Positions 14,522 to 24,275 of a stretch of DNA of 42,691 nucleotides are shown piece after piece. Each line of letters starts with the position of its first letter. Position 1 is the first letter of the stretch. A program made the translations under genes and the position numbers. Source of the DNA: an uncultured Bacteroides sp. (GTDB lineage: Bacteria; Bacillota; Clostridia; Lachnospirales; Lachnospiraceae); the NCBI GenBank assembly GCA_945913015.1, contig CAMECH010000022.1, forward strand, positions 1 to 42,691, read 5' to 3'. The notes beneath the pieces were generated by a model. It did not search any database and was not told where the DNA came from. It saw only the letters and a program-made list of their open reading frames with translations.

Positions 14522-15232
14522 ATGAAACATCAGCAACTCATTAAAATGGTATTTTTGGCAATGATGGTCGCGCTTGGCGTTGTCATCTCCCCGATTCTTC
14601 GTGTCGAGGGAATGTGTCCGATGGCACACTTCATCAATGTAACCTGTGCGGTACTTATGGGACCATACTGGGCATTTCTTTGTGCCCTGCTCATTGGCAT
14701 AATAAGAATGGTACTTATGGGAATCCCTCCCCTTGCACTCACAGGCGCCGTATTTGGAGCATTTTTATCGGGAATGTTCTACCGCCTTTCAAAGGGTAAG
14801 CTTATATGGGCATTCTTAGGCGAAGTCATCGGAACGGGTATTATCGGTGCAATAATCTCCTATCCGGTAATGACATTTATATGGGGACGTGCAGGGCTGT
14901 CATGGTTTTTCTATGTTCCTTCATTCATCGCAGGAACACTTATTGGCGGAAGTATTGCATTTATCTTCCTCAAGCAGCTTGCCAAATCAAGACTCCTGAC
15001 CAAATTCCAGCAGGCACTCGGTTCAGCCACATATGACAATGAATCGGATGTTACCAATAACGCTCTTGCAATCGGGCTTTTTGGCTTTATTGCATACCTT
15101 GTTACAGTTGTTATCGTCAACAACTTCGTGCCGAACCCTGCCGGATTTGTTACATATATCAAATATGCAGTATTTGCAGTATTCGTAGTTGCAGCAGGAA
15201 TTTATTACGCTTTTAATTACAAGCGGGCGTAA
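14522..15232 (+). CDS. thiW: ThiW-type energy-coupling factor substrate-binding protein
   Basis: ThiW is the S component of an ECF transporter predicted to bring in the thiazole moiety of thiamin. The 236-residue product is very hydrophobic, with about six membrane helices. It shows the family pattern RVEGMCPMAHFINVTCAVLM near residue 30 followed by GPYWAFLCALLIGIIRM. It is longer than the usual 160-170 residues: after the conserved part (to about residue 165) there is a polar loop (SATYDNESDVTN) and two further helices. The shared energizing EcfAAT module is not in the window. AGGA lies four bases before the ATG. thiM follows after 21 bp, which supports thiazole salvage. Expression is probably controlled by the attenuator leader. 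Confidence 0.87.
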   Translation: MKHQQLIKMVFLAMMVALGVVISPILRVEGMCPMAHFINVTCAVLMGPYWAFLCALLIGIIRMVLMGIPPLALTGAVFGAFLSGMFYRLSKGKLIWAFLGEVIGTGIIGAIISYPVMTFIWGRAGLSWFFYVPSFIAGTLIGGSIAFIFLKQLAKSRLLTKFQQALGSATYDNESDVTNNALAIGLFGFIAYLVTVVIVNNFVPNPAGFVTYIKYAVFAVFVVAAGIYYAFNYKRA

Positions 15233-15253
15233 AATACGGAAAGGTTAATAAAG

Positions 15254-16105
15254 ATGCAGACAAACTCAAGCCTTGAATTAAGCAAAATCAATATTGATGC
15301 CATACGAAGCGAAGTTGCCGGAAAAGCTCCGCTTATCCACTGCATCACTAACCCCATTTCAATAAATGACTGTGCAAATGTTGTGCTCCTTACGGGTGCG
15401 AAGCCGATTATGGCAGAGCACCCCGATGAAGTTGCCGAAATTACACAGATTGCGGATGCGCTTGCCGTTAATCTTGGCAATATAACAGATGCACGGCTTA
15501 AGTCAATACGCATATCAGCAGCCAAAGCTGCCGATATTAATATCCCGTCAATTATCGACATGGTCGGAATTACCTGCAGCAGTCTCCGTCTCAAATACGC
15601 AAGAGACTATCTTGACGATTTTGCTCCGTCAATAATAAAGGGAAATATGGCTGAAATCAAGGCTTTATGTAATAAGGAATTTTCAAGCATCGGAATCGAT
15701 GCAGTTGAGGACGAATACACCGGGCAGTCAGAATGTGAGCTTGTCGCATCACTTGCCGCATCAAAAAAATGTGTTGTAATGGCAACCGGAAGAACCGATA
15801 TCATCTCTGACGGCTCACATATTTTTATGATAAAAAACGGAAGCCCGAAGCTTCCGCTGATAACCGGTACCGGTTGTATGTTAAATGTGCTTGCCGCAAG
15901 TTTTCTTCCCGTGGCAGCGCCTTTTGATGCCGCCGTAACAGCAAGCCTTATGCTTGGAATATGTGGTGAAATTGCCGACAATAACACTTGCAATAAGGGG
16001 CTCGGAAGCTTTCACATTGCACTGCTTGACGCACTGTCAACCGTTGAAACAAGCGAACTTTTTTCAAGAGCTGACGTAATCTGCTCAACCGCACGTTCAA
16101 TGTAA
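15254..16105 (+). CDS. thiM: Hydroxyethylthiazole kinase
   Basis: ThiM phosphorylates 4-methyl-5-(2-hydroxyethyl)thiazole, feeding salvaged thiazole into thiamin phosphate synthesis. The 283-residue product has the ribokinase-like motifs of the family: LIHCITNPISINDCAN near residue 27, the MAEHPDE substrate loop near residue 53, KGNMAEI near residue 130, and the anion-hole/catalytic GTGCM near residue 210. The C-terminal FHIALLDAL helix is present, so the protein looks complete. An AAAGG site precedes the ATG. Its last 94 bp overlap the 3' end of the phospholipase-like gene on the other strand. Along with thiW it forms a two-gene operon. Confidence 0.93.
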   Translation: MQTNSSLELSKINIDAIRSEVAGKAPLIHCITNPISINDCANVVLLTGAKPIMAEHPDEVAEITQIADALAVNLGNITDARLKSIRISAAKAADINIPSIIDMVGITCSSLRLKYARDYLDDFAPSIIKGNMAEIKALCNKEFSSIGIDAVEDEYTGQSECELVASLAASKKCVVMATGRTDIISDGSHIFMIKNGSPKLPLITGTGCMLNVLAASFLPVAAPFDAAVTASLMLGICGEIADNNTCNKGLGSFHIALLDALSTVETSELFSRADVICSTARSM

Positions 16106-16740
16106 GCTGCATTTTCCTCATATGTCAAAACCACGGGTGCTTCCTCCTGATGAGTCTGAATGAAATTTTTATTGATTATGAATTTCTTGCTTTTTATCAG
16201 CTCCTCATTAGTGATGTACCCTTTTATTTCGTAATCATTTTCTTCACTGATTGTCTTAAGTATGTCACACGAAAATTTATATTCCCGAAGCAGACGCCAG
16301 TCATTCAAATCCACATCTTTTCCAAACTGCCTGAAATATTTTTCATAATCCGGAACTGCCTGTTCCTTCTTCAGCATCTCCACATGCCTGTCACGGAGCG
16401 TAAGAATAAAGATTTCATCAGCCATCATATGTGTTACGTAACCGAAATACAGTTCAAAATCTTCACTCTGCTCTATAAGGAAATGTCTTGCAAATGCCTC
16501 AAATCTGCTGCGGTACAGCTCAAAGTTCTCTTTCTTTGCAAGCTCATCTTCAGGTATTCCGTCTTTAAAATGTGTGTGCTTCTTCATTTCGCGCACATAA
16601 TTTTTCCTTGCCATGATAGCATCCGGAGCCAGATTGCCGCAGTAATACAAAGACAGATTTTTAATTCTGTCCCTTATCCGGTCAGGCAGCTTAAAAAGCA
16701 GCCTGTCAGCTATAACAAGATGAGTTATTGTTCCTGCCAA
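16012..16740 (-). CDS. Zinc-dependent phospholipase C family protein
   Basis: The 242-residue product starts MAGTITHLVIADRL, the N-terminal signature of the zinc-dependent phospholipase C-like family. NLAPDA follows near residue 36 and a VTHMMADEIF stretch near residue 103 that supplies metal-ligand histidine and aspartate. There is no signal peptide, so unlike secreted clostridial phospholipase C it should be cytosolic, and its substrate is unknown. It appears to start with TTG at 16740, two bases after the stop codon of the ThiE-like gene, so it is translationally coupled. The C-terminal 31 residues are encoded antisense to thiM; they are Ser/Ala-rich and may be dispensable. Confidence 0.78.
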   Translation of the reverse strand: MAGTITHLVIADRLLFKLPDRIRDRIKNLSLYYCGNLAPDAIMARKNYVREMKKHTHFKDGIPEDELAKKENFELYRSRFEAFARHFLIEQSEDFELYFGYVTHMMADEIFILTLRDRHVEMLKKEQAVPDYEKYFRQFGKDVDLNDWRLLREYKFSCDILKTISEENDYEIKGYITNEELIKSKKFIINKNFIQTHQEEAPVVLTYEENAAYIERAVEQITSALEKSSLVSTVDSASSSAM

Positions 16741-16742
16741 TT

Positions 16743-17315
16743 TTATTCCGTACCTCCCAAACGCATCATACCGGACATCATGCAGACCTTGTCTGCGCCT
16801 TTTTCAAGTGCACTCCGGTAGTTTGACTCATTTATTCCGCCTATTGCATACACCGGTATATCCACTGCGCGGCATACATTTTCAAGGAAATCAAGTCCTC
16901 TTGGCTCAAGTCCTTTTTTGCAGTCTGTTGCAAAAACATGCCCTGCCGTTATGTATGACGCACCAAGTTTCTTGGCCTCTACAGCCTGCACTACAGAGTG
17001 TACCGATGTTCCAAGCTTAATATTTTCATGGGCATTATTTCTTAACAAAGTCATCGGCAGATGCAGGTACACAGTTTCAAATTCTTCTGCTGCCTTTTCA
17101 TAAAAATGCGGTATGCACTCAACTCCCGTTTTAGTCTCTTCGCAAGCTTTCAGCACGCCCTCAAACAGCTCAAGATATTCGCTTTCCGAAAGTTCCTTCT
17201 CGCGCACTATTATTGTTTTAACGCCTGAATATGCAATTTTTTTAATCTGTTCAAAATAATCGTTATAGCATAAGTGGCGGTTTGTGACCGCCACTACATT
17301 TTCGTATTCAATCAT
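16743..17315 (-). CDS. Thiamin phosphate synthase/TenI family protein
   Basis: The 190-residue TIM-barrel product shows VREKELSESEYLEL near residue 37, GTSVHSVVQAVEAKKLGA near residue 105, AGHVFATDCKKGLEPRGL near residue 125 and AIGGINESNYRSALEKGAD near residue 160. These are ThiE/TenI landmarks. ThiE joins thiazole phosphate and HMP-PP; TenI is a thiazole tautomerase. The protein is about 20 residues short, and the expected VHLGQ-type substrate loop reads LHLPM, which favours a TenI-like role. It overlaps the malQ stop codon (ATGA) and is followed by the phospholipase-like gene. Its position close to thiW and thiM suggests a role in thiazole metabolism even though it is on the opposite strand. 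Confidence 0.75.
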   Translation of the reverse strand: MIEYENVVAVTNRHLCYNDYFEQIKKIAYSGVKTIIVREKELSESEYLELFEGVLKACEETKTGVECIPHFYEKAAEEFETVYLHLPMTLLRNNAHENIKLGTSVHSVVQAVEAKKLGASYITAGHVFATDCKKGLEPRGLDFLENVCRAVDIPVYAIGGINESNYRSALEKGADKVCMMSGMMRLGGTE

Positions 17316-18835
17316 ATTTCACTCTCATTTTGTGCGTTTATACGACCATATACACTTGCCAGATGTTTCATACGCATTGCATGTTTTTCATCAAGACTGC
17401 CCTTTTCCATTCTCCACTTCCAGTTATCACCAAGTGTTGAAGGCGTATTGATTCTTGACGAATTATCAAGGCACAATACGTCCTGAAGTTGGAAAATCAC
17501 AGTATCGGCAACACTTGCATATGCCATTCTTAAGCTTTCTTCTACCATTTTACGCGGACTTGCCGTATTAAGGTATGCATATGCGTATTTAAGTTCTGCC
17601 GGAGAATGCTCCGTATAATAACCATACAGTGTCTCGTTATCATGCGTTCCGCCGTAAACCACCAGATTATTAGTGTAATTATGCGGAAGATGTGGATTCT
17701 GTCTGTTGCCGTCAAATGCAAATTCGAGCACCTTCATGCCCGGATATCCGTTATCCTCAAGAAGTCCAAGCACTTCAGGCATATCTACGCCCAAATCCTC
17801 TGCAATAATTTTCTTATCCCCGATGGACTCATTAATCGCATCGGTAAGCTTTCTTCCCGGTCCCTCCCGGTACTCTCCCTGCTTTGCGTCGGGATTTTGT
17901 GCCGGAATGGCATAATATCTTATTATTCCGAGAAAATGGTCAATTCTTATCACATCATACATCTTGGCCTGTGCACTCATTCTTTTGCGCCACCAGCCAA
18001 AATCATCAGCCTCAAGAGTTTCCCAGTCATAAAGCGGATTGCCCCATTTCTGTCCCAAATCGGTAAATGCATCCGGCGGTACTCCTGCGACTTCCTTCGG
18101 TGTAAGATTCTTATCAAGCTGGAAAACCTCCGGATGAGCCCATACATCTGCGCTGTCCAGCGCCACATAAATCGGAATGTCACCGATTATCTCAACCTGT
18201 TTGGAATTAGCATATTCCTTCAGCTTATTCCACTGCTTGAAGAATTCATACTGACAGAACATCCAGAAATCCACTTCATCAGAAAGTATCTTCCTGTACT
18301 TCTTAACCGCGTCTTCCTTTCTGAAGCGTATGTCATCATCCCATTCACTCCACGCCTTATATCCGAAATATTCTTTGCACGCCATATACAAAGCATACTC
18401 TTCAAGCCATTCACCGCTGTTTTGTTTAAAGCTTTCAAAGGCTGTTCCGATTGCAACTTTACGGAATTTTTTATATGCAGTCTTAAGCACCTTGTAGCGT
18501 GAATTAAACATTTTTCCGTAATCCACGTACTGTTCGTCATCTCCCCAGTCAAAGCTTTCGATGTATTCCTTTGTCAGAAGCCCCTCATCGACCAGTATAT
18601 CCAAATCAATGAAATACGGATTGCCTGCAAACGCCGAAAACGACTGATAAGGACTGTCACCATAGCTGGTCTGTCCCAACGGGAGCACCTGCCAGTATGA
18701 ATGACCGCATTCAGCGATAAAATCCACAAATTTCATTGCTTCCCTGCCGAATGTTCCGATTCCGTATGGTGACGGAAGACTGCTTACAGGCATAAGGATT
18801 CCTGCTCTTCTGTCAAAACGTTGATTTCTGTTCAT
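17312..18835 (-). CDS. malQ: 4-alpha-glucanotransferase
   Basis: MalQ (amylomaltase, GH77) transfers maltodextrin segments between glucans and releases glucose. The 507-residue product has the GH77 landmarks: RRAGILMPVSSLPSPYGIGTFG near the start, GDIPIYVALDSADVW near residue 220, the nucleophile region VIRIDHFLGI near residue 295, acid/base motif IIAEDLGV near residue 340 and the GGTHDNETLYGYY site near residue 392. The length is normal for bacterial enzymes. The ATG has an AGGAAGTG site upstream, follows cheW with a 13-bp gap, and the gene ends overlapping the ThiE-like start by 4 bp, so the four genes cheW-malQ-thiE-like-PLC probably form one transcript. Confidence 0.94.
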   Translation of the reverse strand: MNRNQRFDRRAGILMPVSSLPSPYGIGTFGREAMKFVDFIAECGHSYWQVLPLGQTSYGDSPYQSFSAFAGNPYFIDLDILVDEGLLTKEYIESFDWGDDEQYVDYGKMFNSRYKVLKTAYKKFRKVAIGTAFESFKQNSGEWLEEYALYMACKEYFGYKAWSEWDDDIRFRKEDAVKKYRKILSDEVDFWMFCQYEFFKQWNKLKEYANSKQVEIIGDIPIYVALDSADVWAHPEVFQLDKNLTPKEVAGVPPDAFTDLGQKWGNPLYDWETLEADDFGWWRKRMSAQAKMYDVIRIDHFLGIIRYYAIPAQNPDAKQGEYREGPGRKLTDAINESIGDKKIIAEDLGVDMPEVLGLLEDNGYPGMKVLEFAFDGNRQNPHLPHNYTNNLVVYGGTHDNETLYGYYTEHSPAELKYAYAYLNTASPRKMVEESLRMAYASVADTVIFQLQDVLCLDNSSRINTPSTLGDNWKWRMEKGSLDEKHAMRMKHLASVYGRINAQNESEI

Positions 18836-18848
18836 TAATATTCACTTC

Positions 18849-19316
18849 CTATTTCTGAAGTTCTTCTGTCATACTCTGCATTGCTTCCTGTTCAGCAGTT
18901 GTAAGGAGATAATCAATATCTATCAGTACAATAAGCTTGCCGCCGTGATTTGCCACACGGTCAAAATAACTCACTTCACTTGTTTTGATAAGAGACGGCA
19001 TTTCAACAATATCCGAAGGAGCTATATCATTAATTTCATTGACCTCATCAACGTCAAGGGCAACGCTTATATTATTAACCTTTACAATAATCAGGTTACT
19101 TCCCGACACTGCATCGTCCTGCATGTTAAATTTTCTCTTGAGACTTACAACCGGAATAACTTCGCCCCTCAGATTAATAATTCCTTTAACGTATGAGACC
19201 GAATTAGGGACCGGAACAATACTCATCTCCTTCTCAATTCCCCTTACTGAGTTAATATCAACTCCATAATATTCGTCACCAAGTTTAAATACTACAGGTT
19301 TTAAATAAGATGCCAT
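18849..19316 (-). CDS. cheW: CheW chemotaxis adaptor protein
   Basis: CheW couples chemoreceptors to the CheA kinase at the cell pole. The 155-residue product is a single CheW domain: VFKLGDEYYGVDINSVRGIE near residue 9, then VPNSVSYVKGIINLRGEVIPV near residue 36, which holds the conserved receptor- and CheA-contact segment NLRG. It ends with a VLIDIDYLL strand and a short helix. GGAGG stands eight bases before the ATG. No other che genes are adjacent; the chemoreceptor gene lies 12 kb away. It starts 66 bp after prfB, so it may be read from the secA-prfB transcript or from an unseen promoter. Confidence 0.9.
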   Translation of the reverse strand: MASYLKPVVFKLGDEYYGVDINSVRGIEKEMSIVPVPNSVSYVKGIINLRGEVIPVVSLKRKFNMQDDAVSGSNLIIVKVNNISVALDVDEVNEINDIAPSDIVEMPSLIKTSEVSYFDRVANHGGKLIVLIDIDYLLTTAEQEAMQSMTEELQK

Positions 19317-19382
19317 GCTTTGTCCTCCCTTTATCCCGTTTTTTGTGTTCTGAATGTATTTTTACACTATTGCTTTTTTAGT

Positions 19383-20505
19383 CTATTCCTCGTCTCCTGT
19401 CGAAACTGCCTGCCATTTAAGATATGCAGTTATGAACGGATCAATGTTGCCGTCGAGAACACTCTGTGCATTACCCACTTCCGCATTAGTTCTGTGGTCC
19501 TTCACCATCGTGTATGGCTGCAGCACATAACTTCTGATCTGGCTTCCAAAATTAACATCCTTTACATCACCGCGGATATCTGAAGTTTTCTCTGCATTTT
19601 CCTGCTGTTTAAGCAAATACAGTTTTGCCTTCAGCATCTGCATTGCTTTCTCTTTGTTCTGATGCTGTGAGCGCTCATTCTGGCACTGTACAACAATTCC
19701 GGTAGGCATATGCGTAATTCTGATTGCCGATGATGTTTTATTGATATGCTGTCCGCCGGCACCACTTGAACGATATGTGTCGATTCTTAAATCGTCATCA
19801 TTGATCTCGATATCAACATCCTCCTCAATATCCGGCATAACATCACATGACACAAATGATGTCTGGCGCTTGCCTGCCGCATTAAACGGAGAAATTCTTA
19901 CAAGGCGGTGTATTCCGTGCTCTGAGCGAAGATAGCCGTATGCATTTTCGCCCTCTATCTCGATGGTCACTGCCTTGACGCCTGCTTCATCACCTTCAAG
20001 GTAATCAACCACCTCTGTCTTATACCCTTTTGCATCTGCCCATCTGGTATACATTCTCATGAGCATCTGGCACCAGTCACAGGCTTCTGTTCCGCCGGCA
20101 CCCGCATGCAGTGTGAGTATTGCATTGTCCTTGTCATATTCGCCTGACAGCAGTGTTCCTATGCGAAGCGCGTCAAATTTTGCCTCAAATGCAGCAAATT
20201 CTTCTTCTACTTCAGGTATAAGCGAAGCATCATTTTCCTCGTCCGCCATCTGGATAAGCGTTTCTATGTCTTCCATTCCCTGCTCAAGCTCATTATATTT
20301 TTCAAATGAATCCTTAAGAGTTTTCAGCTCCTTCATGGCCTCCTGCGATTTCTCCGCATCGTCCCAGAAGCCCGGAGCCTCCATATTGGCTTCTATTTCT
20401 TCAATCCTCTGCTTCTTATTAGCGAGGTCAAAGTGAATCCCTTATTTCTTCTAATGGTTTCTTGTAGTTTGAGAGTTTGAATCTGTACTGATCTAATTCT
20501 ACCAT
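19383..20505 (-). CDS. prfB: Peptide chain release factor 2, with programmed +1 frameshift
   Basis: RF2 ends translation at UGA and UAA. The gene is in two frames. The first reads 25 codons from ATG at 20505 and stops at an in-frame TGA (20428-20430). After CTT the ribosome slips +1 to GAC and continues to 19383, giving 373 residues in all. The site CTTTGAC with an AGGG run just upstream is the standard autoregulatory arrangement: when RF2 is scarce, frameshifting rises. The main part has the SPF codon-recognition motif (near residue 200) and the peptidyl-hydrolase GGQ in SGAGGQHINKT (near residue 250), so it is RF2 and not RF1. It follows secA after about 85 bp. Confidence 0.95.
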
Positions 20506-20590
20506 TAATATCACATCCCTTGTTTTATATTTTCTTCAAATCTACATTTAATTAATTTGGGTACGGCAAATCCGCCATACAGTTGAAATA

Positions 20591-23158
20591 TTACTTTCGT
20601 CCGCAGCAGTTCTTATACTTCTTACCGCTTCCGCACGGACATGGGTCGTTAGGATAAATCTTCTTTTCGGTTCTTCTTACCGGACCGCGTGCGCTTGTAT
20701 CCTCCTCACGGTTGGTTGTAAGCTTCTCCGTATTATCCTCTCTCTCAACCTTGTGTTCAATTCTTACATTCATAAGAAGTCTTACAGTATCCTCTGTAAT
20801 TCCCTCTGTCATGGCATCAAACATATCATATCCTGCCATCTTATATTCAACCTTAGGATCTCTCTGTCCGTATGCCTGAAGACCGATACCCTGCTTGAGC
20901 TGTTCCATGTCGTCAATGTGATCTCTCCAGCGTGCATCGATTACTCTAAGAAGGATAACTCTTTCGAGTTCGCGCAACTGCTCAACCTCAGGGAACTGCG
21001 CTTCCTTATTCTCATACATTTTAATTGCGCGTTCCTTAAGAACATGCTTTAACTCACTGCTTGTTTTAACATCATTCTCCGCCTTTACAGGTTCAAGAGG
21101 AATTACCGGAAGTAAAAACTCGTTGAGTGCTTTGTAATCCCAGTCAGCCGCATTGTGCTCGTCGCTTATGCAAAGATCAACAGATTTCTCAACATAATCC
21201 GTAATCATCTTTATAATAGAGCTTCTCATACTCTCGCCGTTGAGCACCTTCATTCTCTCGGCATAAATGATTTCTCTTTGTTCATTCATTACCTGGTCAT
21301 ATTCAAGAAGGTTGCGGCGGATACCATAGTTATTGGTCTCTATCTTCTTCTGAGCCTTCTCAATTGCATTAGAGAGCATCTTATGTTCAATCTGCTCACC
21401 TTCCGCAACTCCAAGTGCACTGAATACACTCATAAGCTTTTCTGAACCAAACAGACGCATAAGGTCATCTTCCAGTGAAATATAAAATCTTGATTCACCC
21501 GGATCACCCTGACGTCCCGAACGTCCACGGAGCTGATTGTCAATTCGTCTTGACTCGTGGCGCTCAGTACCGATAATCTTGAGTCCTCCGGCATCTCTTG
21601 CAGCCTCATCAAGCTTAATATCCGTACCACGGCCCGCCATGTTAGTTGCAATCGTTACTGCTTTGTGCTTACCTGCCTCTGCAACAATCTGTGCTTCCAT
21701 CTCATGATATTTGGCATTAAGTACATTATGGGGAATGCCCTTCTTTTTGAGCATTTCACTTAACATTTCAGATGTATCGATTGTAATTGTACCTACAAGT
21801 ACAGGCTGACCCTTTTCATATGACTCAATTACAGAATCAACCACCGCATTGAATTTTTCTCTCTTTGTCTTATATACGACATCATCCATGTCTATACGCG
21901 CAACAGGCTTGTTAGTCGGAATTTCAACAACGTCCATATTGTAAATCTCGCGGAATTCTCTTTCCTCCGTAAGAGCCGTACCTGTCATACCGGCCTTCTT
22001 CTCAAATTTATTAAAGAAGTTCTGGAAAGTGATTGTCGCATATGTCTTGCTTTCCTGCTGAACCTTAACGTGCTCCTTAGCCTCAATTGCCTGATGAAGT
22101 CCGTCCGAGAATCGTCTTCCCGGCATGATACGACCTGTAAATTCATCAACGATGAGAATCTGTCCGTCTTCACTCACTACATAATCCTTATCCCTGTGCA
22201 TCAGGTTATGCGCACGAAGAGCAAGAATAATGTTGTGCTGTATCTCAAGATTTTCAGGGTCTGCGTAATTCTCAAGGTGGAAGAACTTCTCAACTTTTGC
22301 AACACCGGCTTCTGTAAGGTTTACAATCTTATCCTTCTCATTAACAAGGAAATCTCCATCCTCTTCCTTCATCTCACCCATCAGGGCATCCATCTTACTA
22401 ATCTCACCATCACCGGTTCCGCGTTCCATCTGTCTTGCAAGCACATCACAAGCCTCATACAGCTTTGTTGACTTTGAACCCTGTCCCGAAATAATAAGAG
22501 GTGTTCTTGCTTCATCAATAAGAACTGAGTCTACCTCATCGATTACGGCATATTTCAGCTTACGAAGTACAAGCTGCTCTTTGTAAATTGCCATATTGTC
22601 ACGAAGATAGTCAAATCCGAGTTCATTGTTAGTTACATATGTAATATCGCATGCATATGCTGCCCTTCTCTCTTCCTGAGTACAGTCATGAAGTACAACA
22701 CCTACGCTGACACCAAGAAATTCATGGAGCTGTCCCATCCACTCAGCATCACGTTTTGCAAGGTAATCGTTGACCGTTACAATCATAACGCCTTCGCCCG
22801 TCAGTGAATTAAGATATGCAGGAAGTGTAGAAACAAGCGTTTTACCTTCACCTGTACGCATCTCCGCAATACGTCCCTGATGCAAAATGATACCACCGAT
22901 AAGCTGCACTCTGTAATGCTCCATTCCAAGCACTCTCTTACCGGCTGCTCTCACAGTCGCAAATGCCTCCGGAAGGATATCATCCAGTGTCTCACCATTA
23001 GCAAGTCTTTCCTTAAATTCTTTCGTTTTGGCCTTTAATGCCTCATCTGAAAGTGCATTATATTCGTCTCGAAGACTTTCAATCTTATCAACGATTGGTG
23101 CGATTCTTTTGAGCTCATGCTCACTGTGTGTACCAAATAACTTCTGAACAAATCCCAT
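20591..23158 (-). CDS. secA: Preprotein translocase ATPase SecA
   Basis: SecA drives secretory proteins through SecYEG using ATP. The 855-residue product has the nucleotide-binding domain with MRTGEGKT near residue 103, [15 protein letters not shown] near residue 210, and the second domain with [12 protein letters not shown] near residue 490 and [13 protein letters not shown] near residue 525. The C-terminal zinc-binding SEC-C tail reads [16 protein letters not shown]. The ATG at 23158 follows AAGGAG by eight bases and gives the conserved MGFVQKLFG start; the 36 in-frame codons upstream belong to the leader. It is followed by prfB, a common pairing in Firmicutes. Confidence 0.96.
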   Translation of the reverse strand: MGFVQKLFGTHSEHELKRIAPIVDKIESLRDEYNALSDEALKAKTKEFKERLANGETLDDILPEAFATVRAAGKRVLGMEHYRVQLIGGIILHQGRIAEMRTGEGKTLVSTLPAYLNSLTGEGVMIVTVNDYLAKRDAEWMGQLHEFLGVSVGVVLHDCTQEERRAAYACDITYVTNNELGFDYLRDNMAIYKEQLVLRKLKYAVIDEVDSVLIDEARTPLIISGQGSKSTKLYEACDVLARQMERGTGDGEISKMDALMGEMKEEDGDFLVNEKDKIVNLTEAGVAKVEKFFHLENYADPENLEIQHNIILALRAHNLMHRDKDYVVSEDGQILIVDEFTGRIMPGRRFSDGLHQAIEAKEHVKVQQESKTYATITFQNFFNKFEKKAGMTGTALTEEREFREIYNMDVVEIPTNKPVARIDMDDVVYKTKREKFNAVVDSVIESYEKGQPVLVGTITIDTSEMLSEMLKKKGIPHNVLNAKYHEMEAQIVAEAGKHKAVTIATNMAGRGTDIKLDEAARDAGGLKIIGTERHESRRIDNQLRGRSGRQGDPGESRFYISLEDDLMRLFGSEKLMSVFSALGVAEGEQIEHKMLSNAIEKAQKKIETNNYGIRRNLLEYDQVMNEQREIIYAERMKVLNGESMRSSIIKMITDYVEKSVDLCISDEHNAADWDYKALNEFLLPVIPLEPVKAENDVKTSSELKHVLKERAIKMYENKEAQFPEVEQLRELERVILLRVIDARWRDHIDDMEQLKQGIGLQAYGQRDPKVEYKMAGYDMFDAMTEGITEDTVRLLMNVRIEHKVEREDNTEKLTTNREEDTSARGPVRRTEKKIYPNDPCPCGSGKKYKNCCGRK

Positions 23159-23234
23159 TGTAAATCTCCTTAAAAAACGTGCATGCTCATATTCACCAAC
23201 GAATATAGGCATAATTACACTTATACATTTTCTA

Positions 23235-23263
23235 ATTGTAACACTTTGCACGGCCATTGTCCA
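23235..23263 (-). promoter_or_regulatory. Probable secA promoter
   Basis: The minus strand has TGGACA (23258-23263), 17 bp and TACAAT (23235-23240), about 75 bp before the secA start codon and downstream of the hpf terminator. Confidence 0.5.
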
Positions 23264-23303
23264 CAAATTTGAATTTTAAGTTCTTTTTTCACATAACAGT
23301 AAT

Positions 23304-23341
23304 CAAAAAACCACCGGAATGTCTAAACATTCCGATGGTTA
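23304..23341 (-). terminator. Intrinsic terminator of hpf
   Basis: AACCACCGGAATGT (23309-23322) pairs with ACATTCCGATGGTT (23327-23340), one mismatch, loop CTAA. On the minus strand it is followed by a run of T's, so it ends hpf about 100 bp after the stop codon. Confidence 0.82.
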
Positions 23342-23437
23342 AACACTACATCAAAACTATAAATAAAATACTCCCGATTCATTGTCTTGCGATTCCTTTG
23401 ACGCTGAAGCATCCACGAAATTGGGATTAATATAAGA

Positions 23438-23968
23438 TTAGTACTCCGGCTCAATCAGACCGTATGTATTGCCCTTTCTCTTATATACCACATTAATCTG
23501 CTCTGTCTCCGCATTAAAGAATACGTAGAAATTATGTCCCAGAAGCTCCATCTGTACACAGGCTTCTTCAGGGTCCATAGGCTTGATATCAAATCTCTTT
23601 GTACGGATAATCTTAACATCGGCATCATCATCTGCGAAGTCCTTCTCGATATACTCCTGTGCAAACGCCGCTGCATCCTGCTGCTTATCAATCAGCTTGT
23701 TCTTATATCTCTTAAGCTGTCTCTCGATAATCTCCTCAACAAGATCAATTGATACATACATATCATTACTTACCTGCTCTGAGCGGATAATGCTACCCTT
23801 TACAGGTATTGTTACCTCTATCTTCTGCCTCTCCTTTTCAACGCTTAATGTTACTTTGACTTCTGTGTCAGTTGCAAAAAATCTGTCTAACTTTCCAAGC
23901 TTCTCCTCTACAGCTTCTCTTAAACCGTCAGTTACCTCAATGTTTCTTCCAACAATTACGAAACGCAT
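23438..23968 (-). CDS. hpf: Ribosome hibernation promoting factor, long form
   Basis: Long HPF dimerizes 70S ribosomes into inactive 100S particles in slow growth. The 176-residue product has the N-terminal S30AE domain (MRFVIVGRNIEVTDGLREAV, then SVEKERQKIEVTIPVKGSII; residues 1-100), a short linker, and the C-terminal dimerization domain (about 118-176: VRTKRFDIKPMDPEEACVQMELLGHNFYVFFNAETEQINVVYKRK in outline). The ATG at 23968 is nine bases from GGAG; a TTG three codons earlier lies on the binding site. It is a single-gene unit with its own promoter (24075-24102) and terminator, and its upstream region holds the DnaA-box cluster. Confidence 0.94.
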   Translation of the reverse strand: MRFVIVGRNIEVTDGLREAVEEKLGKLDRFFATDTEVKVTLSVEKERQKIEVTIPVKGSIIRSEQVSNDMYVSIDLVEEIIERQLKRYKNKLIDKQQDAAAFAQEYIEKDFADDDADVKIIRTKRFDIKPMDPEEACVQMELLGHNFYVFFNAETEQINVVYKRKGNTYGLIEPEY

Positions 23969-24074
23969 GATGTCCAACTCCTTTACCAGTAAATTTTACC
24001 TGTGAATAGCTGATGTAAAACACAGGTAAATAATAGATGAGCAATTCTCGTTCGCTCCGTCTATCGATGAGATT

Positions 24075-24102
24075 ATTATAACACAATTTCCAAAAATAAC
24101 AA
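24075..24102 (-). promoter_or_regulatory. hpf promoter
   Basis: The minus strand has TTGTTA (24097-24102), 16 bp, TATAAT (24075-24080). The predicted start gives a leader of about 100 nt before the hpf ATG, containing an imperfect inverted stretch near 24040-24065. Confidence 0.6.
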
Positions 24103-24275
24103 GCTTTTTTCAATTAATTTAGTCAAATTATCGTTTTCGACAGGCAACTTATGTAAAATGTCATGTCAAGTACTATTTTGTAAAACCATGTCGCATTTTG
24201 TATTTTTTCCAATTTTAACAAAACTAGTGTTCGAACAAAATTAAGTAAATCACGATATAATTGCCTGTATTTTTT

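Noticed and set aside
17606-18502. 298-aa plus-strand ORF
   Set aside because: It is antisense to malQ, whose motifs are complete, and it has no family resemblance or ribosome binding site.
23159-23266. N-terminal extension of SecA by 36 residues
   Set aside because: The ATG at 23158 has a strong ribosome binding site and starts the conserved protein; the upstream codons cover the promoter.
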